A DNA stretch of 64,000 nucleotides from Nitrosomonadaceae bacterium (GTDB lineage: Bacteria > Pseudomonadota > Gammaproteobacteria > Burkholderiales > Nitrosomonadaceae), in assembly GCA_030646695.1 (NCBI GenBank), contig JAUSLF010000062.1, positions 1 to 64,000 of the forward strand, in the 5' to 3' direction. Positions 45,565 through 53,306 of this stretch are shown here, piece by piece. The notes below the pieces were generated by a model, which worked only from the letters and a program-made list of their open reading frames with translations, ran no database searches and had not been told where the DNA came from. Position 1 is the first letter of the stretch, and the number at the start of each line of letters is the position of its first letter. The translations under genes were made by a program, and so were the position numbers.

Positions 45565-47247
45565 CTATTTTTCCGTTTGCCGCATGAATAATATAATCGG
45601 CACCAGACCCGCCAGCACCAGCGCCACTGCCGGCAGCGCGGCTTGTTCCCAGGCGCCTTCCGCAGTCATTTCGAAAATCCGCACCGCCAGCGTATCCCAA
45701 CCGAACGGCCGGGTCATCAGGGTGATAGGCATTTCTTTCATCACGTCGACGAACACCAGCGTGGCAGCAGTGAAGATGCCGCTTTTCAGGATCGGCAGAT
45801 GCACCCGCCGCAGCATCGCCCAGCCGTTCAGACCCAGACTCATCGCCGCTTCGTCGATGCTGCCGGTAATGCGCTGCATGGCGCTGTCGATCGGGCTGTG
45901 GCTCACTGCGAGAAAGCGCGTCATGTAGGCGAGCAGCATGATGGCGAGCGTGCCCTGGATCAGCAACCCGGTCTCGATCTGGAATAGTTGCAGCGCCATT
46001 TCCCCGAGCCAGTTGTCCAGCCCGGCCAGCGGCACAAACATGCCTACTGCCAGCACCGTGCCGGGCAGGGCGTAGCCGAGGGTGGCAATGCGCACGGCAT
46101 TGCGCGTGGCCGCATCGGGATGGCGTCGCGCCGCGTACACCAGCAGCAGCGCCACCGCACAGGTCAGCAGCGCGGCGAGGGCAGACAGCAGCAGCGAATG
46201 CCACAGAAACTCCAGGTAGCGCGCGTCGAAATCCTGCGCGAAGCTGCTTGCTGCCCAGATGCCCAGTTGCCCGACCGGCAGCAGGAATGCGAAAAACAGC
46301 GTGCCCAGCGCCAGCGCGGTTGCCGCTGCGGCGCGCCAACCGCTCAGCGTGATGCGGTCAGCGCGCGCACTTTGCTTGGTTTCGGCATAGCGCATGCGCG
46401 CACGCACCTGCTGCTCCACCACGATCAAGGCAAACACGATCACCAGCAGCAGCGAAGCCAGTTGCGAGGCGGCCGACAGCGAGAACATGCCGAACCACGC
46501 TTTGTAAATGGCAGTGGTGAAAGTGTCGTAATTGAATACCGCCACCGTGCCGAAATCCGCCAGCGTTTCCATCAGCGCCAGCATCATCCCGCCCGCGATC
46601 CACGGCCGCGCCATCGGCAGCGCCACCTTGAAGAATCCTTGTGTGCGATTAAAGCCCAGCGACTGCGCGGCTTCCAGCGAACGCTTGCCCTGCGTGAGAA
46701 AAGCATTGCGCGCGAGCAGATACACATACGGATAAAACGCCAGCACCATCACCGTGATTACACCCAGCCTGCCGCGCACATCCGGAAACCAGGACTCCGG
46801 CCCCAGCCAGGAGCGCAATGCGGTCTGCAGCGGGCCGGTGTAATCGAACAACCCCAGCACCACGAATGCGGTGACGTAAGCGGGAACTGCGAGCGGCAGC
46901 AACAGCGCCCAGGAAAAGAATTTGCGCCCCGGAAATTCGCATACCGCGGTGAGCCAGGCGAGACTGACTCCCAGCAACGCGGTACCGGTGACCACGCCCA
47001 GCGCCAGCCAGAAGGTATTGACCAGCAGACCGGGCAGAGTGGTTTCGACCAGATGCTGCCAGATATCGCTGGCCGGGGCGAAGAACGAGGAGAGGACGGT
47101 GCCAATCGGGATCAGCACCAGCGCGGCCACCAGAAACGGGATCAGGCGCCAGCCGGATGCGGGGCGCTGGCTCGAAGAGGGGAAGCGGGAAAAACCGGTT
47201 AGCGTATTTCCATTCTGCACCGCAACACTGAGCGTCTCATCCTTCAC
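45565..47247 (-). CDS. fbpB: Ferric iron ABC transporter permease (FbpB-like, fused two-permease)
   Basis: 560 residues form two fused permease halves of six helices each. The two EAA loops are EAAQSLGFNRTQGFFKVALP and EAAMSLGLNGWAMLRRVHLP, both contacting the ATPase. This double-domain form is normal for FbpB/AfuB/SfuB. The N-terminus has about 30 polar residues before the first helix. It lies between fbpA and fbpC, with gaps of 10 and 11 bp, as one operon. Confidence 0.92.
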   Translation of the reverse strand: MKDETLSVAVQNGNTLTGFSRFPSSSQRPASGWRLIPFLVAALVLIPIGTVLSSFFAPASDIWQHLVETTLPGLLVNTFWLALGVVTGTALLGVSLAWLTAVCEFPGRKFFSWALLLPLAVPAYVTAFVVLGLFDYTGPLQTALRSWLGPESWFPDVRGRLGVITVMVLAFYPYVYLLARNAFLTQGKRSLEAAQSLGFNRTQGFFKVALPMARPWIAGGMMLALMETLADFGTVAVFNYDTFTTAIYKAWFGMFSLSAASQLASLLLVIVFALIVVEQQVRARMRYAETKQSARADRITLSGWRAAAATALALGTLFFAFLLPVGQLGIWAASSFAQDFDARYLEFLWHSLLLSALAALLTCAVALLLVYAARRHPDAATRNAVRIATLGYALPGTVLAVGMFVPLAGLDNWLGEMALQLFQIETGLLIQGTLAIMLLAYMTRFLAVSHSPIDSAMQRITGSIDEAAMSLGLNGWAMLRRVHLPILKSGIFTAATLVFVDVMKEMPITLMTRPFGWDTLAVRIFEMTAEGAWEQAALPAVALVLAGLVPIILFMRQTEK

Positions 47248-47257
47248 CTGCGCTGCC

Positions 47258-48271
47258 TTAGCGGTAGCCAGCCCGATCCATCAGCTTGACCGCGGCTGCC
47301 TGCAATTCACCGGCGGTGGCCACGTTCATCGGGTTCTGCTTGAAGCTGCCCCACGCGGCAACCACTTCATCCGGCTTGATTCTGGGATTGGCCGGATACT
47401 CCATGTTCACCTCGGCGTACAGGTGTTGCGCTTTTTCCATCGACAGGAATTCCAGCAGCTTGATCGCCGCCGCTTCGTTCTTGGCATATTTGGTGATGCC
47501 CGCACCGGAAACATTGACATGGACACCGCTGCCGGCCTGATTGGGCCAGAAAATCGCCAGCGACGACGCGGGATTCTTTGCCAGCAGGCGGCCGTAATAA
47601 TAGGTATTGACCAGCGTCACGTCGCATTTCCCGGCCGCGACGAATTCCATCGCGCGGGTATCGTCGGACAATGGATCGGTGGCGAGATTGGCGACCCAGC
47701 CGCGCACGATCTGTTCGGCTTTGGCTTCGCCGTGCTCGGCGATCATCATCGCCACCAGCGACTGGTTGTACACCTTCTTGGAAGAGCGCAGGCACAGCCG
47801 CCCTTTCCACTTCGGCTCGGCCAGATCTTCGTAAGTGGAGAGCTCGCCGGGTTTCACTTTCTGCGTGTTGTAGACCATGGTGCGAGCACGCACTGACAGC
47901 CCGAACCATTGTTTATGCGGGTCGCGCAAGTGGGCCGGGATATTCGCATCGAGCGTTTTCGACTCCACCGGTTGCAGCAGCCCTGTGCGCGCAGCTTCCC
48001 ACAGATTGCCCGCATCCACCGTGATCAGCATGTCGGCCGGGGTATTCTTGCCCTCCGCCTTGAGGCGCGCGAGCAGAGCGCCTTCATTGTCGGTGACGAA
48101 TTTCACCGCAATGCCGGTGTCCTTGGTGAAAACATCGAACATCGGCTTGATGAGTTGCTCGATGCGCGCGGTATAGACCACCACCTGCTCGGCATGGGCG
48201 GCAGGGGCGCCGAGCAGCACGGCGCAGCACAGCAGTGCGGCAAGATAACGGCCAAAGCGAGGTATCAGCAT
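47258..48271 (-). CDS. fbpA: Ferric iron-binding periplasmic protein (FbpA-like)
   Basis: A 337-residue binding protein with a signal peptide (LAALLCCAVLLGAPAAHA) and the transferrin-like FbpA fold. Visible are VVYTARIEQLIKPMFDVF, NPADM-like TPADMLITVDAGNL and the double tyrosine in LVNTYYYGRLL, which binds Fe3+. It captures iron in the periplasm and hands it to FbpB. It is first in the operon, and a Fur-like palindrome lies about 65-85 bp upstream of its start. Confidence 0.92.
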   Translation of the reverse strand: MLIPRFGRYLAALLCCAVLLGAPAAHAEQVVVYTARIEQLIKPMFDVFTKDTGIAVKFVTDNEGALLARLKAEGKNTPADMLITVDAGNLWEAARTGLLQPVESKTLDANIPAHLRDPHKQWFGLSVRARTMVYNTQKVKPGELSTYEDLAEPKWKGRLCLRSSKKVYNQSLVAMMIAEHGEAKAEQIVRGWVANLATDPLSDDTRAMEFVAAGKCDVTLVNTYYYGRLLAKNPASSLAIFWPNQAGSGVHVNVSGAGITKYAKNEAAAIKLLEFLSMEKAQHLYAEVNMEYPANPRIKPDEVVAAWGSFKQNPMNVATAGELQAAAVKLMDRAGYR

Positions 48272-48335
48272 TTGCGTTTACTCCAGATCGAATCAACAAC
48301 GAAATCAACGGCACATGACCTGATTTGATTATATA

Positions 48336-48358
48336 CGAATGATAATAGTTATCAATAA
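48336..48358. promoter_or_regulatory. Fur-like box upstream of fbpA
   Basis: The sequence GAATGATAATAGTTATCAAT contains the palindrome GATAA-TAG-TTATC (48341-48353). It fits the Fur consensus built on GATAATGATAATCATTATC. Its place upstream of fbpA, an iron importer, makes iron-Fur repression likely. It could also affect the divergent hsdM promoter. Confidence 0.65.
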
Positions 48359-48598
48359 GAATCTGGGCGGCAGTGCCGGGTGTTGCATGCAGCAGGGGAA
48401 TTTCAGGCCGCCAGTGCCGCGTATGCTACGATGCGCAGGACAATAACCATGAATCGAATATGCCATCAAAGTGGCAGGTCAGGGAAGAACGGCTGCGAAA
48501 TTTCGAACGGTACAATTGGAGCCAGTTACCCTGCAAGAGAACTGTGGCGCTAGCCAAATCAGCTCTTCGCTTTAACACGAATGGTTGGCAGACTTTTT
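48359..48598. other. Spacer between fbpA and hsdM, no gene seen
   Basis: With the Fur box region this forms a 327-bp divergent gap. A plus-strand frame (48373-48633) has no protein-like features and overlaps hsdM. The hsd promoter must lie here, but no clear -35/-10 pair is visible. Confidence 0.5.
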
Positions 48599-51127
48599 AT
48601 GACGACACAGAAACTGACCCTCTCGCACCTTGAAAACCTGTTGCTGCGCGCTTGCGATGATCTGCGTGGCAACATGGACGCCAGTGAGTACAAGGAATAT
48701 ATCTTCGGCATGTTGTTTCTCAAGCGTGCGAGTGATCTGTTCGACCAGCGCCGCGAAGAACTGAAGAAAGAATTCAAGGCCAAGGGCATGACCGAAGTAG
48801 CGAGCAAGAAGCTGCTCGATCATCCGGATCAATACTCAGGCAAATATTTTTTCGTGCCGGAAACCGCGCATTGGTCCAGTGTCAAGCACCTGAAAGAGAA
48901 CGTCGGCACCAGCCTGAACAAGGCGCTGGCCGCCATCGAAGACAACAATATTGATGCCCTGCAAGATGTGCTCAGCGGCATCAACTTCAACAAGAAGATC
49001 GGTCAGCGCACGCTGGCTGATGACACCCTTGCCGACTTTATCCAGAACTTCGAGAAAATACCGCTCAGGGATGAAGACTTCGAATTTCCCGACTTGCTGG
49101 GAGCGGCTTACGAATGGCTGATCAAATTTTTCGCCGATTCCGCCGGCAAGAAAGCGGGCGAGTTCTACACCCCGGCGGAAGTGGTGCGGATATGCGTCGA
49201 GATCGCCGACCCGCAGCCCAACATGAGCGTGTATGACCCGACAGTTGGATCGGGCGGCATGTTGATCCAGTCGCGCGATTACTTGCAAGAGTGCGGGCAC
49301 GACCCGCGCAAACTTTCGCTCAATGGGCAAGAAAGCATAGGTACTACCTGGTCGATCTGCAAAATGAACATGTTGTTGCATGGCATTTCCCATGCCGACA
49401 TCAGACAGGAAGACACCCTCAAGAATCCGGCGCACATGGACGAAGGCAACGAGCTGCGCCGCTTCGACCGCGTGCTGGCCAATCCGCCTTTCAGCCAGAA
49501 CTACAGCAAGAAAGAACTGAAGTTTCCCGGACGCTTCCCGGTGTTCATGCCGGAGAAAGGCAAGAAGGCCGACCTGATGTTTGTGCAGCACATGCTTGCG
49601 GTGCTTAAAGCGGATGGCAAGCTCGCCACCGTCATGCCGCATGGCGTGCTGTTCCGTGGCGGAGAAGAACGCGAGGCACGCAAATATTTCATTGACAAAG
49701 GCTACCTTGAAGCCATCATCGGCCTGCCAAGCAACCTGTTCTACGGCACCGGTATCCCCGCCTGCATCCTGGTGATGAACAAGGCCAAAGCGAAAGACCG
49801 CAAGCATGTACTATTCATCAACGCCGACCGCGAATATCGCGAAGGCAAGGCGCAGAATTTCATGCGCCCGGAAGACCTCGACAAGATCGTCCACGCCTAT
49901 CGGCAAGGGAAGAACATCCCCGCCTATGCGCAACTCGTATCCAGGGAAGACATTGCTGCCGAGGATTACAACTGCAACATCCGCCGCTATGTGGACAACG
50001 CCCCGCCGCCCGAACCGCACGACGTGCGCGCTCATCTGCATGGCGGTATCCCCACCGTGGAGATTGAATCCTTGAGCCGATACTGGAACAACTATGCCGG
50101 GCTGAAAGAAAGCTGCTTTGCCTCGCGCCCGCTCCCTTCCCCCGCTGGCGGGGGAGGGGCTGGGGGAGAGGGTGTCTATCAGGATTTCGCTGTACCGCTC
50201 AAAGACAAGCGCGCCATCGCCGCGCATGTCGCACAACACCCCGGCTTGATAAAATGTCATGCCACGTTCATGACGCAGCTTGAGCAGTGGTGGCAGAAGA
50301 ATTTGCCGCTGGTGGAAGCGCTCGCCGCAGACATAAAAAAACCGCAAGCGCATACCGGCAATGTGTATGCCTTGCGCCGCATCCTGCTGACCAGCATTGC
50401 CGAGACTTTCAAGCAGCAGAATTTGCTCAGCCCCTACCAGGTGCGCGGCGCGTTTGCCAATTACGTCAACCAACTCAAGGCCGATCTCAAATCCATCGCC
50501 GCCAGCGGCTGGGGGGCGGAGCTGATTCCCGACGATGAAATCCTGCAAAGCCAGTTCCCGCAAGTGTTGGCAGAACAGGAACAAAACCGCGCACGGCTGG
50601 CGGAGCTACAAGCGCTGTTCGCCGCTGCCGACGAAGAAGATTTCGAAGACAGCGACGAAACCGGCGTACTGCCAAGCGACGAAGTGAAAGCGCTGAAAGC
50701 CGAGCTCAAGGAACTCAACACAAGCGCAAAACTCTCCAAGAAGGAAGGCGAAAAGGGCGACTGGACGGCATATATGCACGAAGCCGCAGCCATCGAAAAA
50801 AGCCTCACCGCGCACAAGGCGCTGGAAGACGAAGCCAAAGCCCTCAAGGCCGCCATCCGCAGCACCGAGAAAAAGCAGGATGAACTGGTGGAAGCCGCCC
50901 GCGCCAAGATCAGCCGCGACGAAGCGCGGCAAGTCATCGTCGAACGGCTGGGCAGGTTGCTGCTGGAAAGCTACCGCACCTACCTGCGCGCCGATCAGCG
51001 CGCTTGCGTCGCCGCGATAGAAAACCTGTGGAACAAGTATGCGGTGACGGCCAAGGAGATCGAGGCGGAGCGGGATGCGGCCAGCGAGCAACTACGCGAG
51101 TTTCTGGTGGAGTTGGGGTATGAGTGA
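48599..51127 (+). CDS. hsdM: Type I restriction-modification DNA methyltransferase subunit HsdM
   Basis: The 842-residue product is an N6-adenine methyltransferase with the helical HsdM N-domain ([20 protein letters not shown]). SAM motif I is [11 protein letters not shown] (~213-223) and the catalytic NPPF is at ~295. [16 protein letters not shown] is typical. The part after ~480 is a long extension with coiled-coil character ([20 protein letters not shown]), making it larger than classic ~500-residue HsdM. Residues ~512-526 come from a GC-rich repeat inserted in frame. The start at 48599 ([12 protein letters not shown]) is preferred; 48581 would add six residues. It overlaps hsdS by 8 bases. 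Confidence 0.93.
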   Translation: MTTQKLTLSHLENLLLRACDDLRGNMDASEYKEYIFGMLFLKRASDLFDQRREELKKEFKAKGMTEVASKKLLDHPDQYSGKYFFVPETAHWSSVKHLKENVGTSLNKALAAIEDNNIDALQDVLSGINFNKKIGQRTLADDTLADFIQNFEKIPLRDEDFEFPDLLGAAYEWLIKFFADSAGKKAGEFYTPAEVVRICVEIADPQPNMSVYDPTVGSGGMLIQSRDYLQECGHDPRKLSLNGQESIGTTWSICKMNMLLHGISHADIRQEDTLKNPAHMDEGNELRRFDRVLANPPFSQNYSKKELKFPGRFPVFMPEKGKKADLMFVQHMLAVLKADGKLATVMPHGVLFRGGEEREARKYFIDKGYLEAIIGLPSNLFYGTGIPACILVMNKAKAKDRKHVLFINADREYREGKAQNFMRPEDLDKIVHAYRQGKNIPAYAQLVSREDIAAEDYNCNIRRYVDNAPPPEPHDVRAHLHGGIPTVEIESLSRYWNNYAGLKESCFASRPLPSPAGGGGAGGEGVYQDFAVPLKDKRAIAAHVAQHPGLIKCHATFMTQLEQWWQKNLPLVEALAADIKKPQAHTGNVYALRRILLTSIAETFKQQNLLSPYQVRGAFANYVNQLKADLKSIAASGWGAELIPDDEILQSQFPQVLAEQEQNRARLAELQALFAAADEEDFEDSDETGVLPSDEVKALKAELKELNTSAKLSKKEGEKGDWTAYMHEAAAIEKSLTAHKALEDEAKALKAAIRSTEKKQDELVEAARAKISRDEARQVIVERLGRLLLESYRTYLRADQRACVAAIENLWNKYAVTAKEIEAERDAASEQLREFLVELGYE
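50131..50174 (+). repeat. GC-rich palindromic repeat inserted in frame within hsdM
   Basis: GCTCCCTTCCCCCGCTGGCG followed by GGGGAGGGGCTGGGGGAGAG has a perfect CCCCCGC/GCGGGGG hairpin. It resembles a repeat common between genes in proteobacteria. Here it is translated as [15 protein letters not shown] within hsdM without breaking the frame. Confidence 0.65.
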
Positions 51128-52388
51128 GTGGATTCACTCAACTGTTGGTGCGGTAACTGCCTATCAGCGGGCAGGAGGCACACCATCCGTAACTGTTGAT
51201 GAGTACTACGGTGGCGAGATTCCTTTTGTCACGATTGAGGACATCACAAAGAGCACGAGATTTCTCAACAAGACTGAAAAACGCCTTTCAGAAAAAGGCT
51301 TGTTGAATAGCGCTGCTTGGTTAATCAAAGAGCCACACATCCTCTATTCGATGTACGCCACGGTTGGAAAGCCAATCATCAACCATATTCCTTGTGCGAC
51401 GAATCAGGCAATCATCGCCCTCAAGGAGTCGCCGAAAATTGAGCAGTCATTTCTTTACTACCAACTTCTTTTTATTCGACCACAGGTCTACAAGTACACA
51501 TCTCAAACTACACAATCAAATCTGAATGCAGGCTCAGTAAAAAAACTGTCCATCAGTTACCCGAAAGATCGACAACAGCAACAAAAAATCGTCGCTGTTT
51601 TGAGCAGTATTGACGTTGCCATCGAAAAAACCGAAGCCCTCATCGCCAAATACCAGCAGATCAAGGCGGGGCTGATGCACGACCTGTTTACCCGTGGCAT
51701 CACCGCCGACGGCAAACTGCGCCCATCCCGCGAGCAAGCGCCGGAGCTTTATCAGGAGACACCGCTTGGCTGGATTCCGAAGGAGTGGAAAATAGAAAAA
51801 TTCAAGGACATTACTGAGATATTAACGTGTGGGGTTGCCGCGACTCCAGATTATGTTGAATCATCTATAGGAGTTCCTTTCCTTTCTGCCCAAAACGTGA
51901 ATGAAGGTAAAGTTAATCTGAGGCGCTTTAGTTACATTCCCATGATGCTGCACAAGCAGCTAACAAAATACTCAAAGCCAAAGAAGGGCGACATCTTATA
52001 TTCGCGCGTTGGCGCAGGCTATGGGGAAGCTGCGGTTGTAGAATTTGAATGGGAGTTCAGTGTGTATGTCAGCTTGACACTTATTCGAATGAAAAAAAAT
52101 TATGATAATTATTTTTACAAATACCTACTGAACAGTTATCAAGTAAAAAACAGGGCATCGATTGATGTATATCAGGGAGGCGGTGTTCCGAACCTTAATG
52201 TAAAGGTGGTAAGAGAGTTTTTGTTGCCAGTGCCGGAGCATAAAGAACAAATATGGCTAGCGGATAAGTTGAAGTTGCTCGATAAGAAAATCGATGAAGA
52301 TTGCAAGGCGCTAGAAAAATTAAAAGACCTCAGGGCTGGCCTAATGTCTGACCTCCTTACCGGCAAAGTCCGAGTGAAAGGAAACTGA
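51120..52388 (+). CDS. hsdS: Type I restriction-modification specificity subunit HsdS
   Basis: The 422-residue protein has two target-recognition domains. The first covers ~1-150 ([20 protein letters not shown]). The second covers ~225-370 ([16 protein letters not shown]). They are separated by a conserved helix ending [20 protein letters not shown] and closed by a matching helix ([20 protein letters not shown]). It sets the DNA sequence recognised by HsdM and HsdR. Both recognition domains are visibly more AT-rich than hsdM, as expected of swapped domains. The ATG at 51120 overlaps the hsdM end. Confidence 0.93.
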   Translation: MSEWIHSTVGAVTAYQRAGGTPSVTVDEYYGGEIPFVTIEDITKSTRFLNKTEKRLSEKGLLNSAAWLIKEPHILYSMYATVGKPIINHIPCATNQAIIALKESPKIEQSFLYYQLLFIRPQVYKYTSQTTQSNLNAGSVKKLSISYPKDRQQQQKIVAVLSSIDVAIEKTEALIAKYQQIKAGLMHDLFTRGITADGKLRPSREQAPELYQETPLGWIPKEWKIEKFKDITEILTCGVAATPDYVESSIGVPFLSAQNVNEGKVNLRRFSYIPMMLHKQLTKYSKPKKGDILYSRVGAGYGEAAVVEFEWEFSVYVSLTLIRMKKNYDNYFYKYLLNSYQVKNRASIDVYQGGGVPNLNVKVVREFLLPVPEHKEQIWLADKLKLLDKKIDEDCKALEKLKDLRAGLMSDLLTGKVRVKGN

Positions 52389-53306
52389 ATGTCGGCTACC
52401 TTCTTTGATCCATCGCCGGAGGTGCCGGCAGAAATCGAAAATGCCGCTCAATCCGGAGAGTTGGTCGTCTTTGTGGGCGCGGGCATATCGCGCTTAATCA
52501 AATGCCCCTCATGGGACGGGTTTGCAGATAAGGTCTTAGAGCAACTCGTACCTGCGGGCATTGATTACTACGAACTATCGCAGATCAAAGGAATCGCGGA
52601 CCCGAAAAAAAGGCTTTCTATCGCGAAGATTGTGGCACGGAAGAAGAAGATAAAAATTGATTACGAATCGGTTTTTCAGGTGCCACTGGCAATCGACAAT
52701 GTATACAGTCATCTCAATTCGTTTAACTCTTCGTTTGTAACTACGAACTATGAGAAGTATCTGTCCCCGGATTCCCGAAAAGCAGACCCAGAGGACGAAT
52801 GGCGGTTCTACAAGCGTGAGCAACTTTTGAGGGTCAATCTGGATAAAAATGGAAATGTGGTGCACATACATGGTTGTCTGGATGACCCGGACAATATGGT
52901 GATTACCACTAAAGACTACCTCGACCATTATTCTAGTAAGGAGGTACAAGAATTTCTGAGGTATCTCTTCGAGAGAAAGACGGTTCTATTTTTGGGCTAC
53001 GGCCTTGATGAGATAGAGGTTTTGGAATATATCCTTAAACATGGGGAGGCTGCCGCCAAACCAGGTGAAGAGCGGATACGACGGTTCATCCTTCAGGGAT
53101 TTTTTAATGCAGAAAAGGCCCTTTACGATTTGCTTCGTGATTATTACCAAGAATCGTTCGCAACAGAATTAATTGGATTCCCAAAGGATTATAGGAATTA
53201 CGACCATCAGACAGAAATCCTTGCCTCGTGGTCGAAGAAGCTGAAGTTTGGGAGTGTAGCGCTAGTTGATGAAGTAGCAGCCTTGGAGGATGAGATCCGT
53301 GGCTGA
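52389..53306 (+). CDS. SIR2-like domain protein (predicted NAD-consuming defence effector)
   Basis: A 305-residue protein of the defence-type SIR2 group. The nucleotide site is VVFVGAGISR (GAGIS 30-34). The catalytic-type Asn120 is in FVTTNYEKY, His161 in VVHIHGCLDD and a late GYGLDEIEVLEYI (203-215). These residues match SIR2 enzymes of phage defence that destroy NAD+. No zinc ribbon of deacetylases is present. The ATG follows the hsdS stop directly, with AAGGAA upstream. The next gene overlaps by 8 bases. Coding is more AT-rich than hsdM/hsdR. The role in abortive infection is inference. Confidence 0.83.
   Translation: MSATFFDPSPEVPAEIENAAQSGELVVFVGAGISRLIKCPSWDGFADKVLEQLVPAGIDYYELSQIKGIADPKKRLSIAKIVARKKKIKIDYESVFQVPLAIDNVYSHLNSFNSSFVTTNYEKYLSPDSRKADPEDEWRFYKREQLLRVNLDKNGNVVHIHGCLDDPDNMVITTKDYLDHYSSKEVQEFLRYLFERKTVLFLGYGLDEIEVLEYILKHGEAAAKPGEERIRRFILQGFFNAEKALYDLLRDYYQESFATELIGFPKDYRNYDHQTEILASWSKKLKFGSVALVDEVAALEDEIRG

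Noticed and set aside
45988-47202. 404-codon plus-strand open frame opposite fbpB
   Set aside because: It is the antisense shadow of a GC-rich, codon-biased permease gene. Its composition is dominated by Gln/Arg/His and no domain is visible.
48373-48633. 86-codon plus-strand frame before hsdM
   Set aside because: It overlaps the hsdM start in another frame and has no protein-like pattern.
52389-53306. SIR2 gene as a housekeeping CobB deacetylase
   Set aside because: No zinc-binding cysteine pairs are present, and the GAGIS...TTNYE...HIHG layout with a late GYG fits the defence-type SIR2 group.
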